64,000 bases of DNA from assembly GCF_015244565.1 (NCBI RefSeq), contig NZ_JABCQG010000001.1:278228-342227 (forward strand), written 5' to 3'. A program made the position numbers and the translations under genes. The notes beneath the pieces are model-generated. The model searched no databases and was not told the DNA's origin. It saw only the letters and a program-made list of their open reading frames with translations. The stretch comes from Gluconobacter vitians. Lineage in GTDB: Bacteria; Pseudomonadota; Alphaproteobacteria; Acetobacterales; Acetobacteraceae. Position 1 is the stretch's first letter, and each line of letters opens with the position of its first letter. Shown here piece after piece: positions 1 to 7,834 of the stretch.

Positions 1-1035
1 CTTGTCTTTCTGCGTGTCCTTGGCATAGGCGAGCGGCAGGCCCTTCATGACCGTCAGCAGGCCCACGAAATCGCCCATGATGCGGCCGATCTTGGCGCGG
101 ACGAGTTCGGCGGCGTCCGGGTTGCGCTTCTGCGGCATGATGGACGAGCCGGTCGTGAAGGCATCGGACAGCGTGATAAAACCGAAGGGGGCGGAGGCCC
201 ACATCACGATTTCCTCGGCCAGACGCGACAGGTGCATGGCCTGGAGCGACAGTGCGGAGAGGAATTCGAGCGCGAAGTCACGGTCTGAGACGGCGTCGAG
301 CGAATTGGCGGTCGGGCGGTCGAAATCCAGCGCTGCGGCTGTCATGCGGCGGTCGATCGGGAAGGACGTACCGGCAAGGGCCGCCGAGCCGAGCGGACAT
401 TCATTCAGACGCGCACGGGCGTCGCGCAGGCGACCGCGATCGCGCGACAGCATCTCGACATAGGCCAGAAGATGATGGCCGAACGTGACGGGCTGGGCGA
501 CCTGAAGATGGGTGAAGCCCGGCATCGGCGTTGCGGCATGTTCCAACGCACGGGTGGCGAGGGAGCGCATCAGGGAGGCGGTCTGCTCCTGAAGGCCGTC
601 GATGGCATCGCGGACCCAGAGGCGGAAATCGGTGGCGACCTGATCGTTGCGCGAGCGCGCCGTGTGCAAGCGCTTGCCGGCTTCGCCGATCCGCTCGGAC
701 AGGCGGGCCTCGATGTTCATGTGGATGTCTTCGAGGGCCGAGGAGAACTCGAAGCGGCCTTCGCCGATTTCCTGTGCGATGTCACCCAGACCCTGACGGA
801 TTTCGGCCAGTTCGGTTTCGGTCAGCAGGCCGACTTTCTGGAGCATCGCGGCATGGGCGAGGGAGCCGCGGATGTCCTGTCGCCACAGGATCTTGTCAAA
901 TCCGATGGAGGCGTTGATCTCGCCCATGATGGCGGCCGGGCCCGACGCAAAGCGGCCACCCCATTGCGGATTGGCGGCTGTGCCTTCAAAGGATGTAGCG
1001 GCATCTGATTGTGTGTCGACAGGAGCGTTTTTCAT
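1..1035 (-). CDS. argH: Argininosuccinate lyase, 3' end cut by window edge
   Basis: Cleaves argininosuccinate to arginine and fumarate, the last step of arginine synthesis, in the cytoplasm. Reading the minus strand from the ATG at 1035 gives MKNAPVDTQ..., then NPQWGGRF near the N-terminus, DIHMNIE, and the fumarase/aspartase-superfamily signature [10 protein letters not shown] at about residue 295. About 345 codons are present. The family is usually 460-475 residues, so about 120 C-terminal residues lie outside the window. The gene diverges from the first thioredoxin gene with only 15 bases between the two start codons. Family assignment is secure. Confidence 0.96.
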   Translation of the reverse strand, partial: MKNAPVDTQSDAATSFEGTAANPQWGGRFASGPAAIMGEINASIGFDKILWRQDIRGSLAHAAMLQKVGLLTETELAEIRQGLGDIAQEIGEGRFEFSSALEDIHMNIEARLSERIGEAGKRLHTARSRNDQVATDFRLWVRDAIDGLQEQTASLMRSLATRALEHAATPMPGFTHLQVAQPVTFGHHLLAYVEMLSRDRGRLRDARARLNECPLGSAALAGTSFPIDRRMTAAALDFDRPTANSLDAVSDRDFALEFLSALSLQAMHLSRLAEEIVMWASAPFGFITLSDAFTTGSSIMPQKRNPDAAELVRAKIGRIMGDFVGLLTVMKGLPLAYAKDTQKDK

Positions 1036-1050
1036 GGGAACCGTAAACAG

Positions 1051-1656
1051 ATGATTCGGAAGCAGATCGACCGGCGAACCCTTCTTGGAAGAGCCGCCAG
1101 CCTAGCCGCGGCGGCTTCCCTCTGCAATTGCGGGCTGGGAAATGTCGCCCGCGCCGCTGAGACGGAGGGGGTGCATCCGATGCTGCCCTCGCTCACGCCC
1201 GGTGCGCCGAAGCTTGAGCCCGTGAACTTTCAGCTCTTGGGGCCGGGTGGGACGTCTCTTGCGTTGTCCACGATGCGGGGACGGCCATTCATCCTTCATC
1301 TTTGGGCAACATGGTGCCCGCCGTGCAGGCTCGAACTGCCTGCGCTGAATGCATTTCTCGAAAAAACCGGTTCGGCGGTTCCTGTGATCCCGGTTGGCGT
1401 GGCCAGTCCGCTGCCGAAGGTCATGATGTTTCTGGCGCAGGGCAATCTGCCGCATATCGCGCCCTGGACGCTGGGGCAGCATGAGTTTTCCCAGTGGTTC
1501 ACTTCCGGCGAGCCGAGCCTGCCCATGACCTGCGTGATTGATGCGCAGGGCCGTCTGCGGGCCAGCGTTGAAGGGGAGATGGCCTGGAATGCGCCGGACG
1601 CTCAGGCCGCACTGGAAAAAATCCTGTCCGGCCTTCAGGCGCCCAAACCTGCATGA
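1051..1656 (+). CDS. TlpA-like thioredoxin, Tat-exported (first of three)
   Basis: Predicted extracytoplasmic thiol-disulfide oxidoreductase of 201 residues. The N-terminus [17 protein letters not shown] is a twin-arginine signal, probably cleaved after ARA. The thioredoxin-fold active site WATWCPPC has Cys89 and Cys92, followed by RLELPAL as in TlpA/ResA/DsbE proteins. The start at 1051 places the RR pair near the N-terminus; a TTG at 1009 would extend into argH. The stop overlaps the next thioredoxin start (ATGA), so the genes are probably co-transcribed. The partner (cytochrome c maturation, periplasmic redox or other) cannot be told from sequence. Confidence 0.88.
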   Translation: MIRKQIDRRTLLGRAASLAAAASLCNCGLGNVARAAETEGVHPMLPSLTPGAPKLEPVNFQLLGPGGTSLALSTMRGRPFILHLWATWCPPCRLELPALNAFLEKTGSAVPVIPVGVASPLPKVMMFLAQGNLPHIAPWTLGQHEFSQWFTSGEPSLPMTCVIDAQGRLRASVEGEMAWNAPDAQAALEKILSGLQAPKPA

Positions 1657-2234
1657 AAACGTCTCCTGTCAGCCGGCGGAATGTTGTCTGGGGGACGGTG
1701 GGGCTGGCTGTTGTGGCAGGTTTCGGGGCGTCACGGCTGGCGGGTCTGGTGGTGCGTCATGGTGCACCGGTCGCCAGTCTGGTTCCGGGGCGGCCGATGC
1801 TGGAGCCTGTCGGGTTCGGTCTTGCCGGACCGGATGGCGCGCGGGAATCGCTGCTTTCCCGTCGCGGGTCGCCTTTTCTGCTGCATGTCTGGGCGACATG
1901 GTGCCCGCCCTGTCGGCATGAACTGCCGGCTCTGGCTGCGTTCATGCACGCATGGGGCGTGAACTGTCCGATCGTTCCGGTTGCGGTTTCCAGCGGTTCT
2001 CCTGAGGCGGTCCGGACGTTTCTGGTTAAAAACGACGTGCCCGGATTTCCTGCCTGGACGGTGAATGACAGTGATCTGAAAGCATGGATGGGTCATGGGG
2101 AACTTGCCATACCCGTAACATTCCTGATTGATGGAGTAGGCCGCGTTCGGGCATCGGCTGCGGGATCCTTGGACTGGGCCGGTTCTGGTGCGGCCGCCGC
2201 CCTCCACAGGATCCTTGCCGAAACGCGGGGCTGA
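1653..2234 (+). CDS. TlpA-like thioredoxin (second of three)
   Basis: 193-residue TlpA/ResA-type thioredoxin with active site WATWCPPC (Cys84, Cys87) followed by RHELPAL. The N-terminus [30 protein letters not shown] looks like a Tat-type signal or an uncleaved anchor (SRRNVV). It keeps the layout of its upstream neighbour (short linker with a 'LEPVxFxL' stretch, CPPC, then 'PVTFLIDGVGRVRAS'), so the two are probably tandem duplicates that have diverged. It overlaps the upstream gene by four bases. Reducing or oxidising role is undetermined. Confidence 0.87.
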   Translation: MKTSPVSRRNVVWGTVGLAVVAGFGASRLAGLVVRHGAPVASLVPGRPMLEPVGFGLAGPDGARESLLSRRGSPFLLHVWATWCPPCRHELPALAAFMHAWGVNCPIVPVAVSSGSPEAVRTFLVKNDVPGFPAWTVNDSDLKAWMGHGELAIPVTFLIDGVGRVRASAAGSLDWAGSGAAAALHRILAETRG

Positions 2235-2246
2235 ATTCTGCTGCCA

Positions 2247-2912
2247 ATGAAAGAATGGACTTCCAACATGGGTTTTCCCCTGACGCGTCGTCATCTTCTG
2301 GGCGGGGCCGGAGCCTTTCTGGTTTCGGGGCGGGCCCTCGCGGCAGCCGAAAAGGAAGAGGCTGGCAAGGGGCTGGCATTTGAGCCGAACTCTTTTGGCA
2401 AACTGGCCACGCCAAAGGTTCTGCCGTCGCTGAGCGTGCAGAACGAGCAGGGGCAGGACGTGCCGCTGTCGCACTGGTACGGCAAGCCGTTTATCCTGCA
2501 TTTCTGGGCAACCTGGTGCCCGCCCTGCATCCGGGAACTGCCTTCGGTGAATGCAACGGCCAAGGCTCTGGGTGCGGATGGACCGCAGATCGTGGCCGTG
2601 GCTGTGCGTGGCAGTACGGTTCCGAAAGTCCGGGCGTTCTATGACGCGCACGGGATCGATGCCCTGCCGCTGCTGGTTGATCCGGTGTCTGGCGTGATGA
2701 TGGAGATGGCGGATCAGGCGGCTCTGGTGCAGTCCGTCCGGCAGGTTCGCCCGGATGACCTCAAGGAACTGACGCCGGATATCATGTCCCTTCACGGTGT
2801 GCCGCGTTCGCTGATCCTGAACGGCAAAGGCGAGGTCGTGGCAGAGTCCATCGGGAACATGGACTGGTCTGCGGACGCTGTGAGGCATACTGTGCAGGCT
2901 CTGGCTGGATAG
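2247..2912 (+). CDS. TlpA-like thioredoxin, Tat-exported (third of three)
   Basis: 221-residue TlpA-type thioredoxin with signal LTRRHLLGGAGAFLVSGRALA (twin arginine, AxA cleavage) and active site WATWCPPC (Cys91, Cys94). It is longer than its two neighbours: there is an extra segment around residues 145-185 between the active site and the 'GVPRSLILNGKGEVVAES' strand. An in-frame ATG at 2268 has a better upstream purine stretch and would give a more typical Tat N-terminus, so the true start may be there. It is co-directional with the other two and probably in the same transcript. Confidence 0.87.
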   Translation: MKEWTSNMGFPLTRRHLLGGAGAFLVSGRALAAAEKEEAGKGLAFEPNSFGKLATPKVLPSLSVQNEQGQDVPLSHWYGKPFILHFWATWCPPCIRELPSVNATAKALGADGPQIVAVAVRGSTVPKVRAFYDAHGIDALPLLVDPVSGVMMEMADQAALVQSVRQVRPDDLKELTPDIMSLHGVPRSLILNGKGEVVAESIGNMDWSADAVRHTVQALAG

Positions 2913-2930
2913 TAAGAGTGTGAAGTCCTG

Positions 2931-3707
2931 ATGTCTGCTCCCCTTCTTGGCGCCCATGATCCGGCGCCCTTCCTTCTTTTTCCTGAAAAGACGCCGTCCC
3001 CGTTTGTGTTCGTAAGCGACCATGCGGGGCGGGCAGTTCCGGATGCGCTGGGAGACATGGGGGTGCAGTCCGAGGACTGGGAGCGGCATATCGCCTGGGA
3101 TATCGGCATCGTGGGCGTGGGACGCATCCTGCATGAGAGGCTGGGTTCGGCGCTGATCGAGCAGGTCTATTCTAGGCTTGTGATCGATTGCAATCGCGCG
3201 CCGGGCCATCCGACGTCCATGCCGCTTATGAGCGACGGAACGCCTGTGCCGGCCAATCAGGCAGCGCAGGCCACGTGCCGGGCCCGGCGGGAGCAGGAAA
3301 TCCTGCATCCCTATCATGATACGATCGCCGAAGTTCTGGTGGAGCGCGGACCGCGCCCGACCGCGCTGATTGCCCTGCACAGCTTTACGCCGCAGATGAA
3401 CGGGCAGGACCGTCCCTGGCAGATCGGGATTTTGCATAATCAGGACAGCCGCATGGCAGCCATTGCGCTGGATCTGCTGCGTGAGGATACGAGCCTGTGT
3501 GTCGGGGACAATGAGCCCTACGTTCTGACGGATACGTCCGACTATACGGTGCCGCGCCACGCCGAGGCGGCAGGGTTGCCGTATCTGGAAATCGAGATCC
3601 GGCAGGATCTGATTGTCGAAAAGGCCGGGCAGCGGGACTGGGCCGAGCGTCTGGCTACGCTCCTGCCGAAAGTCTGGGCGAGGCTGACGGAAGGAGCGGG
3701 CGCATGA
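2931..3707 (+). CDS. N-formylglutamate amidohydrolase family protein
   Basis: 258 residues matching the N-formylglutamate amidohydrolase family, metal-dependent hydrolases that act on N-formyl-glutamate at the end of one histidine-degradation route and on related N-acyl amino acids. Recognisable blocks are FVSDHAGRAVP near residue 25, ERHIAWDIG, VIDCNRAPG, and LIALHSFTP with the expected His/Glu/Asp pattern. No hut genes are nearby, so the histidine role is not supported by context. It overlaps aroE by four bases, so expression is coupled to a housekeeping operon. Substrate is uncertain. Confidence 0.8.
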   Translation: MSAPLLGAHDPAPFLLFPEKTPSPFVFVSDHAGRAVPDALGDMGVQSEDWERHIAWDIGIVGVGRILHERLGSALIEQVYSRLVIDCNRAPGHPTSMPLMSDGTPVPANQAAQATCRARREQEILHPYHDTIAEVLVERGPRPTALIALHSFTPQMNGQDRPWQIGILHNQDSRMAAIALDLLREDTSLCVGDNEPYVLTDTSDYTVPRHAEAAGLPYLEIEIRQDLIVEKAGQRDWAERLATLLPKVWARLTEGAGA

Positions 3708-4543
3708 TTGACGGGCATACGAAACTCGCAGGCGTCATGGGATGGCCGGTGGAGCATTCGCGCTCTCCGCTGATGCATAATCACTGGTGCCGGGTGAATG
3801 GCGTGAACGGCGCTTATGTGCCGTTACCGACGCGCCCGGAAGGCTTCGATCAGGCGCTGCGCGGACTGGCAGCAGCCGGGTTTCAGGGCGTGAATGTCAC
3901 CATCCCGCACAAGGAAGCGGCGATGCTGGCCTGTGATGAACTCACACCGACGGCCAAGCGGGCGGGAGCGGTGAACACGATCTGTTTCGTAGCTGGACGG
4001 ATCATCGGTGACTGCACGGATGGGACGGGGTTCTGCGATAATCTGAGCGCGCATGACGTGGCGATTGCCGGTCGGGCTATGGTTCTGGGTGCGGGTGGTG
4101 CTGCGCGGGCCGTGGCGGCGGCACTTCTCGATCGGGGCTGCGAGGTCGTGATTGCGAACCGGACGCTGGAGCGGGCTGAGGCCCTGGTCGAGGCCCTTGG
4201 GGGCGGTGAGGCTGTGGCCTGGTACGAATGGCCGTCGCTGCTGTCGGGCTGTTCGCTTCTGGTGAATGCCACGTCGATGGGCATGGGCGGTAAGGCTGGC
4301 TTGGACTGGGATGCGGCGCTTCGTGAGGCCGCGCCGGGGCTGTGCGTGACGGATATTGTCTATACGCCGCGCGAGACGCCGCTTCTGCTGGCGGCTCAGG
4401 CGCGCGGGCTGCGAACCGTGGATGGTCTGGGGATGCTGGTTCATCAGGCGCGGGCCGGGTTTCGGGCATGGTTCGGCGTTGATCCGCAGGCCGACCGGAC
4501 GACATTCGATCTGCTGGCAGCGAGCTTGCGCACTGACGCATGA
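3704..4543 (+). CDS. aroE: Shikimate 5-dehydrogenase
   Basis: Reduces 3-dehydroshikimate to shikimate with NADPH (aromatic amino acid pathway). 279 residues, the usual size. Visible blocks are GWPVEHSRSPLMHN at the N-terminus, NVTIPHKEAA with the catalytic Lys, VNTICF, DGTGF, the glycine-rich NADP loop GAGGAARAVAAAL at about residue 128, NATSMGM, and VTDIVYTPRETPLL near the C-terminus. It overlaps both neighbours by four bases. The order aroE-coaE-dnaQ is common in alphaproteobacteria. Confidence 0.96.
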   Translation: MIDGHTKLAGVMGWPVEHSRSPLMHNHWCRVNGVNGAYVPLPTRPEGFDQALRGLAAAGFQGVNVTIPHKEAAMLACDELTPTAKRAGAVNTICFVAGRIIGDCTDGTGFCDNLSAHDVAIAGRAMVLGAGGAARAVAAALLDRGCEVVIANRTLERAEALVEALGGGEAVAWYEWPSLLSGCSLLVNATSMGMGGKAGLDWDAALREAAPGLCVTDIVYTPRETPLLLAAQARGLRTVDGLGMLVHQARAGFRAWFGVDPQADRTTFDLLAASLRTDA

Positions 4544-5145
4544 AGATTATTGGTCTGACCGGGGGCATGGCGGCCGGGAAAAGCACGGTCGCCACGCTTT
4601 TCCGCAGGGAGGGCGTGCCGGTTTTCGATGCGGATGCGTGTGTTCGGGCGCTTCAGGGCGAAGGGGGGAAAGCTCTGCCGCTGATCGGGCAGGCATTTCC
4701 CGGAACCGTCGTTGATGATTGTCTGGATCGTGCGGCGCTGCGTGAGGCTGTGAGGGGGCGCCCCGAGGCGTTGAAGCGGCTGGAAGCCATCATGCATCCG
4801 CTGGTCCGGGCCGAACGCGAGCGGTTTCTGAAGCAGTGCCGGGCGCGACATGAACCGTTCTGCGTGCTGGATATTCCGCTGTTGATGGAAATTGGCGAGG
4901 ACCGGCGCTGCGATGTGGTGGTGGTCGCTGAAGCTCCGATGGGGACGCGCCTGTCCCGGATCCGGCAGCGCGGTCGCAGTGGGGGATGCATGAGCGTGGC
5001 GGATGCCAAAGGATTGCTGGCGCGCCAGATGAGCGACCATGAGCGCAGACGCCGGGCCGACATCGTGATACGAACCGGCCTGTCGCGTGGGCAGGCCGTC
5101 AGGCAAGTCCATGCCCTGTTGCACCGGCTTCGTGAGGCGTCATGA
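4540..5145 (+). CDS. coaE: Dephospho-CoA kinase
   Basis: Phosphorylates dephospho-CoA, the last step of coenzyme A synthesis. 201 residues, with the P-loop GLTGGMAAGKST at residues 5-16, the motif FDADACVR, and the block DIPLLMEIGEDRRCD that corresponds to the family's 'DxPLLFE' segment. ATGA overlaps link it to aroE and dnaQ, which suggests translational coupling. Confidence 0.95.
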   Translation: MKIIGLTGGMAAGKSTVATLFRREGVPVFDADACVRALQGEGGKALPLIGQAFPGTVVDDCLDRAALREAVRGRPEALKRLEAIMHPLVRAERERFLKQCRARHEPFCVLDIPLLMEIGEDRRCDVVVVAEAPMGTRLSRIRQRGRSGGCMSVADAKGLLARQMSDHERRRRADIVIRTGLSRGQAVRQVHALLHRLREAS

Positions 5146-5828
5146 AACGATCCATCCTGTTCGATACGGAAACCACGGGTTTTGACCCGGATATGGGCGA
5201 CCGCATCATCGAGATCGCGGCGCTCGAACTGATCGACGATCTGCCGACGGGTGAGGCCTATCACGTTCTGATCCACCCCGAGCGCGACATTCCGGCCGAG
5301 GCGACCAAGGTGCATGGGTTCCGGATCGAGGATCTGGAAGGAAAGCCGATATTTTCCGAGGTGGCGGACGGGTTTCTGGAGTTCATCGGGAACAGTCCGA
5401 TGATCGCGCATAATGCCCGCTTCGATTTCAAGTTTGTCAATGCGGAGCTGAAGGCGTGCGGTCGCGAGCCGCTCGATTACGCCAGCCGGGCCATTGATAC
5501 GGTGGAAATGGCGCGGAAGAAATATCCCGGTCTGCCCGCCAGTCTCGATGCGCTGTGCCGACGTTTTGGCATCGACCTGTCGCAGCGTGGCACCCATAAC
5601 GCGCTGCTGGACTGCAAGCTTCTGGCCGAAGTCTATGTCGAACTGATGGGCGGCCGTCAGCGCGGACTGGGTCTGGCGGGGCCGTCCCGCAGCCGCAGCA
5701 TGACGGACGGGATCAATGCGCTCGCCAACCGCAAGCCGCGGAAGATGGCACCTCCGACAGCGGAAGAGCTTCAGGCGCATGAGGCGTTCGTCAGCACCAT
5801 CAAGGATGCGGTCTGGCTTCGCGAATGA
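5142..5828 (+). CDS. dnaQ: DNA polymerase III epsilon subunit (proofreading exonuclease)
   Basis: 3'-5' proofreading subunit of the replicative polymerase. 228 residues. DEDDh exonuclease motifs are in order: ExoI FDTETTGFD at residues 7-15, ExoII HNARFDFKFVNAEL near 87, and ExoIII HNALLDCKLLAEVY near 150. The C-terminal tail (about residues 175-228) is the segment that normally binds the polymerase alpha subunit. It overlaps coaE and the next glycosyltransferase by four bases each. Confidence 0.95.
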   Translation: MKRSILFDTETTGFDPDMGDRIIEIAALELIDDLPTGEAYHVLIHPERDIPAEATKVHGFRIEDLEGKPIFSEVADGFLEFIGNSPMIAHNARFDFKFVNAELKACGREPLDYASRAIDTVEMARKKYPGLPASLDALCRRFGIDLSQRGTHNALLDCKLLAEVYVELMGGRQRGLGLAGPSRSRSMTDGINALANRKPRKMAPPTAEELQAHEAFVSTIKDAVWLRE

Positions 5829-6748
5829 TGCGGATCCTGTTCATCACGTCCAACCGTCTGGGCGATGCGGTTATTTCAACGGGTGTGCTGGATGCGTTGC
5901 AGAAGCGTTATCCGGCGGCGATGTTCACGGTGGTCTGTGGACCCGTGGCGGCGGGGCTTTTCGAGGCTGATCCGCGTTGCGAGCGCATCATCACCATGGA
6001 AAAGCGCCGGCATGACCGGCACTGGATTGATCTGTGGCGCGCCTGCTGCCGGACGCGCTGGTTCATGGTCGTGGATCTGCGAGGCTCGCTGATCGGGCTG
6101 ACGCTGCGGGCGCGTCGTCGGATCATTGTGCGCGGCGGGCGCCGTCCGGGTCGGCGGATTGAGCAGCTTGGAGAAGCGCTCGGATATCGCAGAACGCCCA
6201 TGCCGCGTGTCTGGATTTCGGAAAAGCAGCGGGTGGAGGCTGTTACGGCCTTGCCCAAGGGACAGTGGCTGGCGCTGGGACCGACGGCGAACTGGGAGGG
6301 GAAAATCTGGCCGTCCGAGCGGTTTGTGGAACTCGCACAGGCGTTGAAGGCGGAAAATCTGCGTCCCGTTGTGTTTTATGGTCCCGGTGAGGGGGAGCGC
6401 GCGCGGGCAGAGCAGGTGTTGAAGACGCTGCCGGATGCTCTGGACCTTGGCGGAGACAAATCGCTGGGCGAGGTGGCTGCGCTACTTCAGCGCTGCGCTC
6501 TGTTCGTAGGCAATGATTCCGGACTGATGCATCTCGCCGCTGCCGCGGGGACGCCGACGCTTGGGCTGTTCGGGCCGTCGCGGGCCTCGGAATACGCGCC
6601 GGCCGGGCGGCTTGCCCGGTTCGTGGAGGCGCCGGGTCCGGAGGGCCATGCGCCCATCGAAAGGCTGGGTGTTGCGGCTGTGCTGAAGGCCGCGAAAGAA
6701 ATCCTGCGTGAAAAAGACGTATGTGTTCCGGACAGGCGTTCGGACTGA
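5825..6748 (+). CDS. Glycosyltransferase family 9 (heptosyltransferase-like)
   Basis: 307 residues of the ADP-heptose:LPS heptosyltransferase family (GT9, GT-B fold). The N-terminus RILFITSNRLGDAVISTGVLDAL matches the family start, and the C-terminal donor site VGNDSGLMHLAAAAGTPTLGLFGPS is nearly invariant in GT9. It probably adds a sugar to the lipopolysaccharide core or another surface glycan on the cytoplasmic side of the inner membrane. The actual sugar is not determinable, and no heptose-synthesis genes are in the window. It is coupled to dnaQ by overlap and followed by a GT4 enzyme. Confidence 0.86.
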   Translation: MMRILFITSNRLGDAVISTGVLDALQKRYPAAMFTVVCGPVAAGLFEADPRCERIITMEKRRHDRHWIDLWRACCRTRWFMVVDLRGSLIGLTLRARRRIIVRGGRRPGRRIEQLGEALGYRRTPMPRVWISEKQRVEAVTALPKGQWLALGPTANWEGKIWPSERFVELAQALKAENLRPVVFYGPGEGERARAEQVLKTLPDALDLGGDKSLGEVAALLQRCALFVGNDSGLMHLAAAAGTPTLGLFGPSRASEYAPAGRLARFVEAPGPEGHAPIERLGVAAVLKAAKEILREKDVCVPDRRSD

Positions 6749-6766
6749 CTTGATGCCCTGTCGGTC

Positions 6767-7834
6767 ATGGCCGATAGAAGAAAGATGAAGTCTGCATCGT
6801 CCAATGGATACCGGGGTCGTGTGGCCCATGTGATGGCTGGGGCTCCCAGGGGCGGCGCGGAGCTTTTCTTCGAGCGTCTGACAATGGCCCAGATGCGCGA
6901 CGGTCGCCCCGTTCAGGCGCTGATCCGGCAGGATGAAGGCCGGGTTGCACGGCTTGAGGAAGCGGGCGTTGAGACCCAGTCCTTCCGCTTTGGCGGGCTG
7001 CTGGATCTGCGGACCACACCGGGGCTGCGGCGCAGTCTCAAAGCGTTCAGGCCGGATGTTGTCGTTGCGTGGATGAGTCGGGCGGCGCGGCTGGTGCCGT
7101 CAGGGCCGTGGCAGATCGCCGGGCGTCTGGGGGGATATTACGATCTGTCGAATTATCGCCGCTGTGACCATTTGATCGGCAATACGCGCGGTCTGGCGGA
7201 GTGGATGCGGGCGCAGGGCTGGGCCACCGATCGTGTGCATCACCTGCCCAATTTCGCGACGGATTTTTCGTCCGTAACCCCGCAGCGGCCCGCGTTCCTG
7301 CCGCCGGACGTGCCATTTGCCCTGGCGTTGGGGCGGCTGCATGAAAACAAAGCCTTCGATGTGCTGATCCGGGCGATGAAGCATCTGCCGGGTGTGCATC
7401 TGGTGATTGCAGGCGAGGGGCCGGAGCGTCCTGCGCTTGAGGCGCTGGCGAAGGCGGAAAATGTTGCGGATCGGGTGCATCTTCCCGGCTGGATCGCGCA
7501 GAGTGGGCCCTGGCTGCGGGCATGTGATGTTCTGGTCTGCCCGTCGCGGATCGAGCCGCTGGGTAATGTCGTGATCGAAGCGCTGTCGGCCGGGGTGCCG
7601 GTTGTGGCGAGCAATATTCAGGGGCCGCAGGAAATTCTCCAAAGGACGCAGGACGGTCTGCTGGCCGAGGTCGAGAATGAGCGCGATCTTGCGGCGCAGA
7701 TCGGAAGCGTTCTGGACGATGAGACTATGGCGCAAAACCTTTCCGTGAACGGGCGGGCGCGGTTCGAGCGGGAATTTGCCCAGGATGTTGTCATGGCACG
7801 ATGGTCGGCTTTTCTGGACGGAGTGCGCGCCTGA
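6767..7834 (+). CDS. Glycosyltransferase family 4
   Basis: 355-residue GT-B glycosyltransferase. The N-terminal half has the GT4-type opening HVMAGAPRGGAELFFERL. The C-terminal half has LGRLHENKAFDVLIRAM, IAGEGPERPALEALA, and the donor-site block CPSRIEPLGNVVIEALSAGVPVVAS with the E-x7-E motif. Donor and acceptor sugars are unknown. Its TGA shares a base with the ATG of the downstream asparagine-synthase-type gene, which suggests the two act on the same glycan. Confidence 0.86.
   Translation: MADRRKMKSASSNGYRGRVAHVMAGAPRGGAELFFERLTMAQMRDGRPVQALIRQDEGRVARLEEAGVETQSFRFGGLLDLRTTPGLRRSLKAFRPDVVVAWMSRAARLVPSGPWQIAGRLGGYYDLSNYRRCDHLIGNTRGLAEWMRAQGWATDRVHHLPNFATDFSSVTPQRPAFLPPDVPFALALGRLHENKAFDVLIRAMKHLPGVHLVIAGEGPERPALEALAKAENVADRVHLPGWIAQSGPWLRACDVLVCPSRIEPLGNVVIEALSAGVPVVASNIQGPQEILQRTQDGLLAEVENERDLAAQIGSVLDDETMAQNLSVNGRARFEREFAQDVVMARWSAFLDGVRA

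Noticed and set aside
1731..3560. 609-residue open frame on the minus strand across the second and third thioredoxins and the amidohydrolase
   Set aside because: It runs opposite to three clear genes, has an Arg/His/Gln-rich composition typical of antisense frames in GC-rich DNA, and shows no domain.
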